Shown here one piece after another: positions 8,388 to 17,096 of a stretch of DNA of 64,000 nt. The DNA comes from CAYJBH01 sp964370765 (GTDB lineage Bacteria > Bacillota > Clostridia > Oscillospirales > Ruminococcaceae): the NCBI GenBank assembly GCA_964370765.1, contig CAYJKW010000004.1, positions 4,031 to 68,030 on the forward strand, given 5' to 3'. The notes beneath the pieces were generated by a model, which was not told the DNA's origin, did not search any database, and worked only from the letters and a program-made list of their open reading frames with translations. Position numbers and translations under genes: made by a program. Positions within the stretch are counted from its first letter, which is position 1; each line of letters opens with the position of its first letter.

Positions 8388-9188
8388 ATGAATAATAAGC
8401 CATTCAAAATATTATTAAATAACTCTGCTTGTATATCTTCGTCAAGGTGTTGTAAGCTGCTTGAAAAAATGAATATGTTGGTAACTTTATGCGATTTAAC
8501 CGGCAATGAGCTACTACACAGGCTATACGACGAGGATTATGATGCAGTAGTTACTGATGTTTTTATTTCGGGCATTGATGCAATAAGGTTATCGCAACTT
8601 TATTTTTCAAATCGCTCCTACCCTACTAGCTTTTATGGGTTGTTACATAGTAATAATCCTAGTATAGAAAAGGCTATTATTGCTGCAAATTTTTCCTACT
8701 ATTTTGTAAACCCTAACGATGAACAGTTTGTATGTAATACAATTAGTGAGCAACTTACAGATTTTTCAGGTAATTTCTGTAGCGATATGAACAATGAGCA
8801 ACTAGTAGGCTTAATGCTTAAAGATTTAAACTTTTCTGCTGAATTAGTTGGCCATACCTACCTGCGTGAGGCTGTTCTTATTTATTCTAATACAGCGGAT
8901 GTATCTCCCTCTGTTACAAAGGTTATCTACCCTTTAATAGCTAAGATGTATAACACAACATGTTGCTGTGTTGAAAAAACTATACGACTATCAATCGATA
9001 TTGCGTGGAAAGCCGGTAACCCAATATATCAAAAGAAATATTTCGGATATTGTAAAGATGATGCTAATGTAAAAAGGCCTACTAACTTAAAGTTCATAGC
9101 AACCATTTCAAACAATTTACTTCTACATGAAAAAGAACATTCCAGATTATTAGATATGACAATTTTTAAGCAAAATTCTTATGTATAA
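8388..9188 (+). CDS. Divergent Spo0A-like response regulator with degraded receiver pocket
   Basis: The C-terminal half (about residues 140-250) aligns by eye with the Spo0A DNA-binding domain: HTYLREAVLIYSN, VTKVIYPLIAKMYNTT, VEKTIRLSIDIAW and RPTNLKFIATISN follow the canonical order. The start used here (ATG 8388) has GAAAGG 9 bases upstream and gives 266 residues, the usual Spo0A length. The N-terminal half is receiver-like and keeps the phosphoacceptor position (Asp57 in VVTDVF). However, the acidic pair is Asn11-Asn12, the switch Thr position is not Thr, and the invariant Lys is Asn108. It may bind Spo0A-type sites without normal phosphorelay control. It is either a paralogue or a highly diverged master regulator; a canonical spo0A is not in the window. 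Confidence 0.8.
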   Translation: MNNKPFKILLNNSACISSSRCCKLLEKMNMLVTLCDLTGNELLHRLYDEDYDAVVTDVFISGIDAIRLSQLYFSNRSYPTSFYGLLHSNNPSIEKAIIAANFSYYFVNPNDEQFVCNTISEQLTDFSGNFCSDMNNEQLVGLMLKDLNFSAELVGHTYLREAVLIYSNTADVSPSVTKVIYPLIAKMYNTTCCCVEKTIRLSIDIAWKAGNPIYQKKYFGYCKDDANVKRPTNLKFIATISNNLLLHEKEHSRLLDMTIFKQNSYV

Positions 9189-9218
9189 TCTCAACAGCTA
9201 TTTTGGAGGTGCTGACTA

Positions 9219-9920
9219 TTGTTCTCTACAGGGCATATATTATCAATAATAGCATCTGCTATAAGCATATTGTTTTTTTTAACATTATTAAAAAAATACG
9301 ACATCACCGTATCCACGAAAATTCTAAAAATTATTGCTATTATTCTTTTTATGCTAAACCCGCTAAACTGGGCATATGAGATTATTATATTCAAAGAAAT
9401 AGACTACACTTTAAATCTTCCTTTACATCTGTGCTCTATATTTTGGGCACTGTTTCCGTTTGCAATTTTTCTTAAAAAGAATAGTACTTTTAGGCAAATT
9501 TCACTTGCAAGCTGCGCCACAATTGGGATAATTGGCGGAATTTTAGGTTTATTATTAAATTCACACCTGTCATTAAATCCTTTTTTCTCTTTTCCGGTAA
9601 TTAGAAGTATGATTTTTCATTACCTAATGATATTTGCAGCATTACTATTGTGGACATCTAAGATATATAAGCCACAAAAAAAAGATGTTTACCTGAATTT
9701 TATTCCGATTGTAATTTTAGCTTTCATCAGTATAATCGTTGAGGCAAAATACGGGTATGAGTATTGCTATGTTAGGGATGGCGCTGGCACTCCACTAACG
9801 ATTATTAGTGATATACTTCCAAGACCAATCTACATTTTAGTGGTATATTCTGCTCTATTTATGAGCATTAAATTAATATTTTATAACAAACTAATATTTA
9901 AATACACAGAGTGTCGTTAA
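9219..9920 (+). CDS. YwaF/TMEM164-family integral membrane protein
   Basis: A 233-residue protein with about seven hydrophobic segments. It carries the family hallmarks NLPLHLCSI near residue 68 and a second conserved histidine in IFHYLMIFAA, plus an aromatic, acidic segment near the C-terminus (YEYCYVRDGAGTP). The family is widespread in Firmicutes without an established function in bacteria; the conserved His and Cys suggest a membrane-embedded active site. The start is TTG with GGAGGT 8 bases upstream. It begins 30 bases after the Spo0A-like gene on the same strand, so the two are probably cotranscribed. Confidence 0.75.
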   Translation: MFSTGHILSIIASAISILFFLTLLKKYDITVSTKILKIIAIILFMLNPLNWAYEIIIFKEIDYTLNLPLHLCSIFWALFPFAIFLKKNSTFRQISLASCATIGIIGGILGLLLNSHLSLNPFFSFPVIRSMIFHYLMIFAALLLWTSKIYKPQKKDVYLNFIPIVILAFISIIVEAKYGYEYCYVRDGAGTPLTIISDILPRPIYILVVYSALFMSIKLIFYNKLIFKYTECR

Positions 9921-9935
9921 AATTTCGGAGAATAT

Positions 9936-10559
9936 ATGGATTTTGGATTTGATGCAATGACAGCAGGAGTTAAGCCAGGCGGGCTTAATTCAAAGCATAC
10001 TATAAGAGTTTTACTTTGTTACGTAATTAACTCGGTCAATAAGCCTATAACACAGGAACAATTACATAGAGCGATCGTCGCTACAGAACTTGCAAATCTG
10101 TTTGAATTTGGGGATGCACTATCACGTTTAGAGCTGGGTAATCTTATTAATAAGGACGAAGTTGGAGGGTATACTATTACCAACGATGGCAAAACAGTTG
10201 CTGAGACACTACATACAGAAATCCCTATAACAGTTAGGGAACAAGCATATAATGCTGCAATTAATTGTCTTGAATACTCTAAACTTTTGAAAGATTCGGT
10301 CGTAGATATTAAGAGGACACAAAATGGTGATTATGCTGTAAGTTGCAAGTTATTTGACAACGACAATGAAATAATGTCGCTTACACTTGGTGTAGCCGAA
10401 CCCGAACTAGCTGAGTATATTAAAAAGCGCATATTTAATAATAGCAAAAAACTATATAGTTGTATGTTGGCTGCACTCACGGGAAGTCCCGGACTTTTTA
10501 AAGAGGCGGTTGAAAAATTAAATGAAGCAGATATTTTATTAGGAGATGAATATGAATAG
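9936..10559 (+). CDS. DUF4364-family putative winged-helix regulator
   Basis: A 207-residue protein whose opening GFDAMTAGVKPGGL and HTIRVLLCYVIN match the DUF4364 family of Clostridia. Residues 20-90 read like a winged helix (VNKPITQEQLHRAIVATEL, then LELGNLI and GYTITNDG as a wing). The C-terminal half has beta-rich effector-like sequence. The function is not established. The last 8 bases overlap the channel gene that follows, so it may control or accompany that channel. Confidence 0.7.
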   Translation: MDFGFDAMTAGVKPGGLNSKHTIRVLLCYVINSVNKPITQEQLHRAIVATELANLFEFGDALSRLELGNLINKDEVGGYTITNDGKTVAETLHTEIPITVREQAYNAAINCLEYSKLLKDSVVDIKRTQNGDYAVSCKLFDNDNEIMSLTLGVAEPELAEYIKKRIFNNSKKLYSCMLAALTGSPGLFKEAVEKLNEADILLGDEYE

Positions 10560-12405
10560 CATTGATATTTGGGCAAAGTTACGGTACAGGTTCGATAACA
10601 TAATGGCAAAGGGTGCTATTGCACTTGTTGGCGTATTGTTTTTAATTACTGCTGCCGTGATTATAGTCGCCGGTTTTATTGCGTTTTTACTTGGGAATGG
10701 GTCAGTTTCACAAAATATATGGGCAAGTATAATGCATACCATTGACGCCGGCACAATTACCGGTACCGAGACAGCAAATATCCCTTTCCTAATAATAATG
10801 TCTATCGTAACATTATGCGGACTTTTTGTTACAAGTATATTAATCGGTATTATTACAACAGGATTTGAAGAAAAGCTTCAAACACTTAAAAAAGGTAATT
10901 CACGTGTAATTGAAAAAAACCACACCCTTATACTTGGTTTTAATGACAGTATCTATACCATTATTTCTGAACTAATATTAGCAAATGAAAATCAAAAAGA
11001 TGGCTGTATTGTTGTACTTGCACCGGAAGATAAAGAAACGATGGAAACAATGATTGCGGAGCAAATCTCAGACTTTAAAACAACTCGTATTATCTGCCGA
11101 ACTGGAAATATTACTGATTTTTATATGTTAAAAAAATGTTCTGTTGATAGCTGCCGTTCAATAATAATAAACGAAAACCAAGATTTCATTACTACTAAGG
11201 CAATTCTTGCGATAAATACATATATTAACGAACTTGATGACAGTGTAAAAAAACCACATATAGTTGCAATGGTAAGTGATTCGAAAAATTTTGAAGCTGC
11301 TGAAATTGCTGGTGAAGGAAACGTTGAGTTAATTCTGGTACATGATGCTGTATCAAGAATAATTGCACAGACATGCAGACAGCCCGGCCTTTCCAATGTG
11401 CTTGTTGAGCTTTTCGATTATAGTGGCAACGAACTTTATTTTGAGAATTTTCCTGAACTATCCGGAAAAAGCTTTGGGGATGTATTGTGTTTCTTTGAAT
11501 ACGCTGTAGTTTTCGGGTATAAACGTAATGGTGATATACACCTTAACCCTCCTAAAGATATACTGTTAACTAAGGATGACGAACTTATTCTTATGGTTGA
11601 AGATGACGGTATGTCTAAGCCACTTGATGTCAAACCAGACACAACAGGAGTTGAAAATTTAATCTCAAAGGTAGCTGTAGAGGAAATCCCAGAAAACATC
11701 CTAATAATAGGTGTTAACAGTAAATTACTAAAAATCGTAAGTGAACTTGATGGATACTTTACTAAGGGTTCTAAGGTTTTAGTGGCAAATGATAATTTTG
11801 ATCCAGAGTTTAAGGACATAAAAGACAGCCTTAAAAATATAGATATTAAATTTGTTGAGTGTGACACCACAGATAGGGCAATACTAGATACGCTTACCGA
11901 AAGTGATGTAGATCATGTACTACTACTTAGTGACGAGGACGGTGATGCCGAGACAAGCGATGCTATCACTCTATTAAAATTAATTCACCTACGTGATATT
12001 GCAAAAAAGGATAACAAACGCTTTAATATAACAAGTGAAATGATGAATGCAACCAACCAACGCCTTGCAAAGGTTGCCCATGTAAATGATCTTGTTATCG
12101 GCTCTAATATTGTTAACTTAATCTTAACTCAAATATCTGAAAATCGTGATCTATCAACTATATTTAAAGAGTTATTGCATTCTTACGGCTCTGAAATTTA
12201 TATTAGAAGTGCTAAAAACTATGTAAAACTTAATACAGAAATTGACTTCTATCAATTAACTGAAATTGTAGGAAAGTCTAACGAGATTGCAATCGGCTAT
12301 AAAATACAAAAAGGTAATACATTTGAAATAATAAACTGCCCTCCAAAGTCACAAAAGATAACTTTTAAAGAGCAGGATTGTGTAATTGTCCTTGCAGATG
12401 ATTAG
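10552..12405 (+). CDS. CASTOR/POLLUX-type putative ion channel with RCK domains
   Basis: The protein has two hydrophobic segments (about residues 19-45 and 76-105) flanking a short pore-like stretch with HTIDAGTITGT. Two Rossmann-type regulatory domains follow: HTLILGFNDSIYTIISEL near residue 118 and NILIIGVNSKLLKIVSEL near 380. This is the layout of CASTOR/POLLUX and ryanodine-like TrkA-N channels. It likely passes K+ or Ca2+ across the plasma membrane under ligand or ion control. I chose ATG 10552 because AGGAG lies 6 bases upstream; an ATG at 10546 abuts that site. At about 617 residues it is typical for the family. It overlaps DUF4364 by 8 bases. Confidence 0.8.
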   Translation: MNSIDIWAKLRYRFDNIMAKGAIALVGVLFLITAAVIIVAGFIAFLLGNGSVSQNIWASIMHTIDAGTITGTETANIPFLIIMSIVTLCGLFVTSILIGIITTGFEEKLQTLKKGNSRVIEKNHTLILGFNDSIYTIISELILANENQKDGCIVVLAPEDKETMETMIAEQISDFKTTRIICRTGNITDFYMLKKCSVDSCRSIIINENQDFITTKAILAINTYINELDDSVKKPHIVAMVSDSKNFEAAEIAGEGNVELILVHDAVSRIIAQTCRQPGLSNVLVELFDYSGNELYFENFPELSGKSFGDVLCFFEYAVVFGYKRNGDIHLNPPKDILLTKDDELILMVEDDGMSKPLDVKPDTTGVENLISKVAVEEIPENILIIGVNSKLLKIVSELDGYFTKGSKVLVANDNFDPEFKDIKDSLKNIDIKFVECDTTDRAILDTLTESDVDHVLLLSDEDGDAETSDAITLLKLIHLRDIAKKDNKRFNITSEMMNATNQRLAKVAHVNDLVIGSNIVNLILTQISENRDLSTIFKELLHSYGSEIYIRSAKNYVKLNTEIDFYQLTEIVGKSNEIAIGYKIQKGNTFEIINCPPKSQKITFKEQDCVIVLADD

Positions 12406-12440
12406 GCTAAATTTATAATGGTCAAGGGGATTAGGTTAAA
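12400..12440. repeat. Imperfect direct repeat between convergent genes
   Basis: GATTAGGCTAAA (12400-12411) and GATTAGGTTAAA (12429-12440) differ at one base. They fill most of the 35-base gap between the converging channel and hydrolase genes. No terminator hairpin is evident here. Confidence 0.35.
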
Positions 12441-13253
12441 CTATTCGTTGTTTTTTAAAAAATAAATTACCTCATCCCTAAACCCAACTGCTTCGTAGTA
12501 TAGTCCATGTTTAATATGTTTGTATATGTGCAACATACTTCCCGGTATTCTTTGTGCAATTTCAAACGCAGAATCTTGCCCCACAACGGTGTCCTTACCG
12601 CCACCGACGATTAGTGTGGGGCATTTTATTTTTTCAACTATACCCTCTGCATCAAACTTTAGACAAGCAGTTGCTTGAACAACAAATTTTCTTTTATTAA
12701 TAAACATATTGGATAGCGATAAAGCTGGGTATAATCCCCTCATTTTTTTAAGTGTTTTTTCTTTATATGTTTTTTCCGATATATCTATTAATACACTTTT
12801 AATGTCACCCCTGCTTGCTTGGTCTCTCCATCTACCGATAACACTTTTTGTATTTTCATTCTGTTTGCAAATTGTTACAACAAGCACTAGTTTTTCGACA
12901 AGATTAGGATAGAAAGCAGCAAGGCACTGAGAAATCATTCCACCTTGGGAAATTCCTATTACATACGCTTTTTCTATCCCAAGTTTATTCATGGCATCGG
13001 CCTGATCCTTTGCCATACATTCAATACTATAATCTTTTTCACAGGTGTTTTTTCTACTAAAGATATACACCTTAAATTCCTGTGCAAATTTATGATTCAT
13101 TATTGAAAGTGGAATTGATAGTCCATGAACATTTTTTATGGAATCCCCAAGCCCAGGGATAATAACCAGTGTTTTGGTACCACTACCAAAGGTTACGTAC
13201 TCCATGTAGCTGCGTCCAATCTTTATCTTTGCGCCTCTTGCATTGTGAAACAC
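12441..13253 (-). CDS. Alpha/beta hydrolase
   Basis: A 270-residue alpha/beta-hydrolase fold protein. The oxyanion region is VIIPGLGDS and the nucleophile elbow is GISQGGM with Ser near residue 116. A late Asp (VGGGKDTVV) and a His (KHIKHGLYYEA) complete a plausible triad. The GTG start has AAGGAG 9 bases upstream. It lies 31 bases after the DUF6320-like gene, itself overlapping an acyltransferase, so the three probably form an operon. The substrate is unknown; given the partner, an ester made by the acyltransferase is a natural guess. Confidence 0.78.
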   Translation of the reverse strand: MFHNARGAKIKIGRSYMEYVTFGSGTKTLVIIPGLGDSIKNVHGLSIPLSIMNHKFAQEFKVYIFSRKNTCEKDYSIECMAKDQADAMNKLGIEKAYVIGISQGGMISQCLAAFYPNLVEKLVLVVTICKQNENTKSVIGRWRDQASRGDIKSVLIDISEKTYKEKTLKKMRGLYPALSLSNMFINKRKFVVQATACLKFDAEGIVEKIKCPTLIVGGGKDTVVGQDSAFEIAQRIPGSMLHIYKHIKHGLYYEAVGFRDEVIYFLKNNE

Positions 13254-13284
13254 CTTGAATTGCTCCTTTAATTAATAATATTAT

Positions 13285-13962
13285 TTAACGATGAAATCGC
13301 TTTGCTATCTCTTTTTTAAGAGCTTTATCGGCAAAAAGAAATAGTCCTATCGTAATAATTACACCGGTGATTACCGAAACAAACATCCCCCACACCTCGG
13401 TGTAAAAGCCAAATAAAAAAATTGGAATTGGTATAAGACTCATTGCAATTACAGCCATTATATAGCCGAAATACTCTGAAAAAAGTCGTTTGCTCCTCAT
13501 TGCCAGAACTGTTAAATATACCGTAGTAGAAAGTGTTAAGAACGGGAAAACATAGTTAGTTGACCAAAAAAGCATCCCAGTAGTGTAATCCAAAGTAAAC
13601 AAAAGTAAGCTTACGAATATATAGCTTAATAATATTTTGGCACCAAAACGTTTAGTGGTGGTTTTTACAACCCAAAGCTCAACATTTGTAAATATAAGTG
13701 CTGCTGTAACAATTACAGACCACAAAATCCTTCCATCTCTATGGGTAAATATATTTATATAGATACATATCAACATTGCTGTTATCGACACAAATAAAGG
13801 AAGGTTACGTAAAGGGGAACGGTTTTTAAGTATATCCTCGTAAAGTGGGTATCTTATAGCGTTGTCGGTTGCATTATCATCACTGTTTATTTCGTTATGA
13901 CAAAGTGGGCATTTTTTTTCGGTACCACAGATATTAACGTTACAATTGTTGCACCTATTCAT
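13285..13962 (-). CDS. Zinc-ribbon membrane protein, DUF6320-like
   Basis: The N-terminus carries a compact zinc ribbon, CNNCNVNICGTEKKCPLC, followed by a polar linker and six or so hydrophobic segments to the C-terminus. This matches DUF6320 proteins, which I know as companions of alcohol-acetyltransferase-like genes in Clostridia. The start chosen (ATG 13962) has GGGGTGG 5 bases upstream; a GTG three codons earlier is the alternative. It overlaps the upstream acyltransferase. Function unknown; the ribbon faces the cytoplasm if the first helix follows the usual charge rule. Confidence 0.6.
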   Translation of the reverse strand: MNRCNNCNVNICGTEKKCPLCHNEINSDDNATDNAIRYPLYEDILKNRSPLRNLPLFVSITAMLICIYINIFTHRDGRILWSVIVTAALIFTNVELWVVKTTTKRFGAKILLSYIFVSLLLFTLDYTTGMLFWSTNYVFPFLTLSTTVYLTVLAMRSKRLFSEYFGYIMAVIAMSLIPIPIFLFGFYTEVWGMFVSVITGVIITIGLFLFADKALKKEIAKRFHR

Positions 13963-15253
13963 CTGCTCCACCCCAGCTATTAGAATATACGGTTACATCT
14001 ATACCTGCATATTTTACAATAGATGTAAAAAACTCTCTTATAATTAAGGTATCCGTTACAGCACTTGTAAAGCTTATTACAAGCTTATCTTCAAAAGAAC
14101 ATACCCCACAGTTAACAATACTCCGCTGTGTTGGGTATAGCAAAAGCTCAGCATGTTTTATATAATGGGTCGCTCCTGTTGGAAAGTCTATTTTACCAAT
14201 ATTTGATATCGTTATTGTCTTTTTCCTCTCTCCTATGATGTTAAAACCCACAGGAATTACTACATTTTTTAAGACTAATGGTAGATGCTTTGAAAAAACA
14301 TTGTCTGACATGCTAAGTGTTTTTTTAGATTTTTCTTCAAGTTGTTCTGCATCTAACGCCATACTAAGCTGCTTCGTAACAGACATTAAAATATCATCAA
14401 AGGACGCTTCGCCTTTTACAGTATATCCAATATTAACCACACCGAAGAAATTTTTCATGGTGTCAGAACCAAAAACTTTGCGTAAATTCACAGGTACTGC
14501 TATAACAACAGGGCTATCATCCTTCGAAAATTGCTGTTTCACTGTGTATATACAATATATCATATTGGCTATCAGCAATGCTGTAATTGTACAGTTATTG
14601 TCTTTACAGCATTTTTTTAGTTGTTCGATTGATATTATTCCACTTATTACCCGATGTCCACCCTCTCTAAACTTTTTGCCTTTTATTCTAAATGCAGTGT
14701 CCTGTTTTTTTTCTATTTTAGATTTTACAGTACTAGATTTTCTAAAGTTTTTTACAAAACTGTCCTCGTCATTCTTTTTACCAACCTCATCATATAGTAA
14801 TATCTTACCTTCACTATCAATAGCGCCATGCTTTATCACAATATAGTAGTATACTAAGGATTTAATAAACTCTACAATACCACTACCATCGGTGATTGCA
14901 TGAAAAGCTTCCACCGAAATTCTGTTTCCAAAATATAGCACTTTAATAATATACCCCTTGTTTTCGTTAGAAATAATAGCAGAACACGGGGTACTACTCT
15001 CCTCTTCTACAGTAAAGTGTATATGATTTGTGTCAAAATAATTCCAAAAAAAGCCCTTCCTTAGCCTGCAAAAAAACATGTTATACCGTTCGTAAATCAT
15101 ATTTACTGCAAGTTGCAAGGTTAAGGGGTCAATTTGTTCGTTTAAAATTACTGCGACTCTGTAGACAGATGAATTGTTTTTACTTGTTACAGATGGAAAT
15201 AATTTTGCCGCAGCATCCAATCTGTTAAAATTATCCACTTTGTAATGCTCCAA
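13955..15253 (-). CDS. Alcohol-acetyltransferase/condensation-like acyltransferase
   Basis: A 432-residue member of the CoA-dependent acyltransferase superfamily. The catalytic HxxxDG motif is HAITDGSG near residue 117. The opening LDAAAKLFPSV and the FFCRLRKGFFWNYF stretch resemble alcohol O-acetyltransferase relatives. Such enzymes transfer acyl groups from CoA or a carrier to an alcohol. The natural substrate is unknown. It is the first gene of the acyltransferase, DUF6320 and hydrolase set. A Lys- and Asp-rich insertion at about residues 150-190 is poorly conserved in character. Confidence 0.72.
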   Translation of the reverse strand: MEHYKVDNFNRLDAAAKLFPSVTSKNNSSVYRVAVILNEQIDPLTLQLAVNMIYERYNMFFCRLRKGFFWNYFDTNHIHFTVEEESSTPCSAIISNENKGYIIKVLYFGNRISVEAFHAITDGSGIVEFIKSLVYYYIVIKHGAIDSEGKILLYDEVGKKNDEDSFVKNFRKSSTVKSKIEKKQDTAFRIKGKKFREGGHRVISGIISIEQLKKCCKDNNCTITALLIANMIYCIYTVKQQFSKDDSPVVIAVPVNLRKVFGSDTMKNFFGVVNIGYTVKGEASFDDILMSVTKQLSMALDAEQLEEKSKKTLSMSDNVFSKHLPLVLKNVVIPVGFNIIGERKKTITISNIGKIDFPTGATHYIKHAELLLYPTQRSIVNCGVCSFEDKLVISFTSAVTDTLIIREFFTSIVKYAGIDVTVYSNSWGGADE

Positions 15254-15329
15254 TATATATGATAAGAGGGTATGTAGGTAGTTACCTGTAACAATCAGCT
15301 AACCACCTACAGATTAAAGGTTTATTCCA

Positions 15330-16259
15330 TTATTTTACAAATTCGCTGATTTTATTCACAATGCTATCTTTATCCAGCCCATATTCTTTAAGAAGCTCGT
15401 TAGGTGATCCTGACTGTCCAAACAGGTCATTAACACCAATTTTTATCATCGTAACGTCTGGAATCGCAGTAACTACATCTGCTACAGCATCACCTAAACC
15501 ACCAATTACACTATGCTCCTCTACAGTTACTATTTTTTTACAGGAATTTGCATATTTTTCCACACACTGTCTATCAAGTGGCTTTATAGTATGCATATTT
15601 ATTACAGCTGCAGATATACCCTTTGTCGCAAGCTCTTCTGCCGCATCCATTGCGGTTTTAACCATTAGGCCATGTGCAAATATTGCAACATCGCTACCCT
15701 CTGCCATAACATTAGCCTTACCAATTTCAAACGGCATATCACCATCAAACACATGACTTGCAGGGCGGTATAACCTTAAATATGCAGGTCCATTGTATTC
15801 TGCAAGTGCAAACACAGCCTTTTGTGCTTCATTTGCATCGCAAGGACTAATTACAACCATACCGGGGATGACTCTCATCAAGGCAATGTCCTCAATAGAC
15901 TGATGACTACCGCCATCCTCACCAACTGTTAGTCCTGCATGAGTCATGCAAAGCTTTACATTTAGCTTTGGATATGCAATACTGTTACGAATCATCTCAT
16001 AGGCACGTCCGGCACCAAATATTGCAAAAGTGCTACAAAAAGGAATCAAACCCATTGTAGAAAGCCCTGCAGCCATGTCTACCATGTTTGCCTCGGCTAT
16101 ACCGGCATTAAAAAATCTTTCAGGATATTTTTTCGAAAAACCTACGGTCATTGTTGCATGCGCAAGATCTGCATCCAGTACGACTACCTTATCATTAACG
16201 GCACCTAGTTCGCAAAGAGCATCGCCGTAACCGTTTCTTGTTGCCTTTGTATTACTCAT
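15330..16259 (-). CDS. Transketolase, C-terminal subunit
   Basis: Split transketolase moves two-carbon ketol units in the non-oxidative pentose phosphate pathway. This 309-residue half has the pyrimidine-binding region (VVVLDADLAHATMTVGF, FFNAGIAEANMVDMAAGL) and the C-terminal domain with VTVEEHSVIGGLGDAV. The start is ATG 16259, with GGAGGTG just upstream inside the end of the N-terminal subunit gene and an ATGA overlap. A longer reading adds 22 basic residues without homology and is less likely. It acts with the adjacent N-terminal subunit as a heteromer. Confidence 0.92.
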   Translation of the reverse strand: MSNTKATRNGYGDALCELGAVNDKVVVLDADLAHATMTVGFSKKYPERFFNAGIAEANMVDMAAGLSTMGLIPFCSTFAIFGAGRAYEMIRNSIAYPKLNVKLCMTHAGLTVGEDGGSHQSIEDIALMRVIPGMVVISPCDANEAQKAVFALAEYNGPAYLRLYRPASHVFDGDMPFEIGKANVMAEGSDVAIFAHGLMVKTAMDAAEELATKGISAAVINMHTIKPLDRQCVEKYANSCKKIVTVEEHSVIGGLGDAVADVVTAIPDVTMIKIGVNDLFGQSGSPNELLKEYGLDKDSIVNKISEFVK

Positions 16260-17077
16260 TTTACACCTCCAAGCTCTGCTATTGCTTTTTCTTTTTCCTC
16301 GGCAGACGGAGCTTTTCCGTGCCAACCTGCCTCATTCTCCATAAAGGAAATTCCCTTACCTTTGACGCTGTGAGATACAATACATTTAGGCTTACCTGTG
16401 GCAGTATTTTTGTCAAGTGCTGCAATCATCTGCTCAATGTCGTTACCGTCTTCAACCGATATTACATCGAATCCAAACGCCTCAAACTTACCCTCGATGC
16501 TACCTAGCGACATAACCTCGCTATTAGAGCCATCGATCTGTAGTCCGTTATTATCGATAATCACGGTAAGGTTGTCCAGCTTGTAATGTGCTGCTGCTGT
16601 GGCAGCCTCCCAGCAAAGGCCTTCTTGAAGTTCCCCGTCTCCTAGCAATGTATAGACATTCACACCGCTTTTCTGTGCTTTTGCACCAAGCGCCATACCT
16701 ACAGCAATAGACACACCCTGTCCAAGTGATCCGGTTGATACATCTACACCCGGTAGCTTTTTGGAATCGGGATGCCCCTGTAATGGGCTATGTAGCTTAC
16801 GAAGTGTTGGGTATAGTTCATCCTTATTAAAGTATCCCTTCTCCCCTAGTACAGAGTATAAAAGAGGTGCAGCGTGCCCCTTACTTAGTACAAATCTATC
16901 ACGATTTTCGTCCTTAGGGTTTTGGGGGTCTACATTCATTTTATAAAAATATAGTGCCACTAACGCCTCAACACCGGACAAAGAGCCGCCCGGATGACCA
17001 CTTTTAGCCTCGGAAACCATCTGAATGATTCCTTTTCTGACCTCTGTACAGGTTGCTTTTAGTTGATTTATCTCCAT
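16256..17077 (-). CDS. Transketolase, N-terminal subunit
   Basis: Carries the thiamine-diphosphate-binding half of a split transketolase. Visible features are KSGHPGGSLSG, the GDGELQEG metal/ThDP motif near residue 150 and the NNGLQIDG stretch after it. The 273-residue length fits the split N-terminal form seen in Clostridia. It is directly followed by the C-terminal half with a 4-base overlap. Its start has AGGAGGTAA upstream. Confidence 0.93.
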   Translation of the reverse strand: MEINQLKATCTEVRKGIIQMVSEAKSGHPGGSLSGVEALVALYFYKMNVDPQNPKDENRDRFVLSKGHAAPLLYSVLGEKGYFNKDELYPTLRKLHSPLQGHPDSKKLPGVDVSTGSLGQGVSIAVGMALGAKAQKSGVNVYTLLGDGELQEGLCWEAATAAAHYKLDNLTVIIDNNGLQIDGSNSEVMSLGSIEGKFEAFGFDVISVEDGNDIEQMIAALDKNTATGKPKCIVSHSVKGKGISFMENEAGWHGKAPSAEEKEKAIAELGGVK

Positions 17078-17096
17078 TTATTACCTCCTTGATTTA

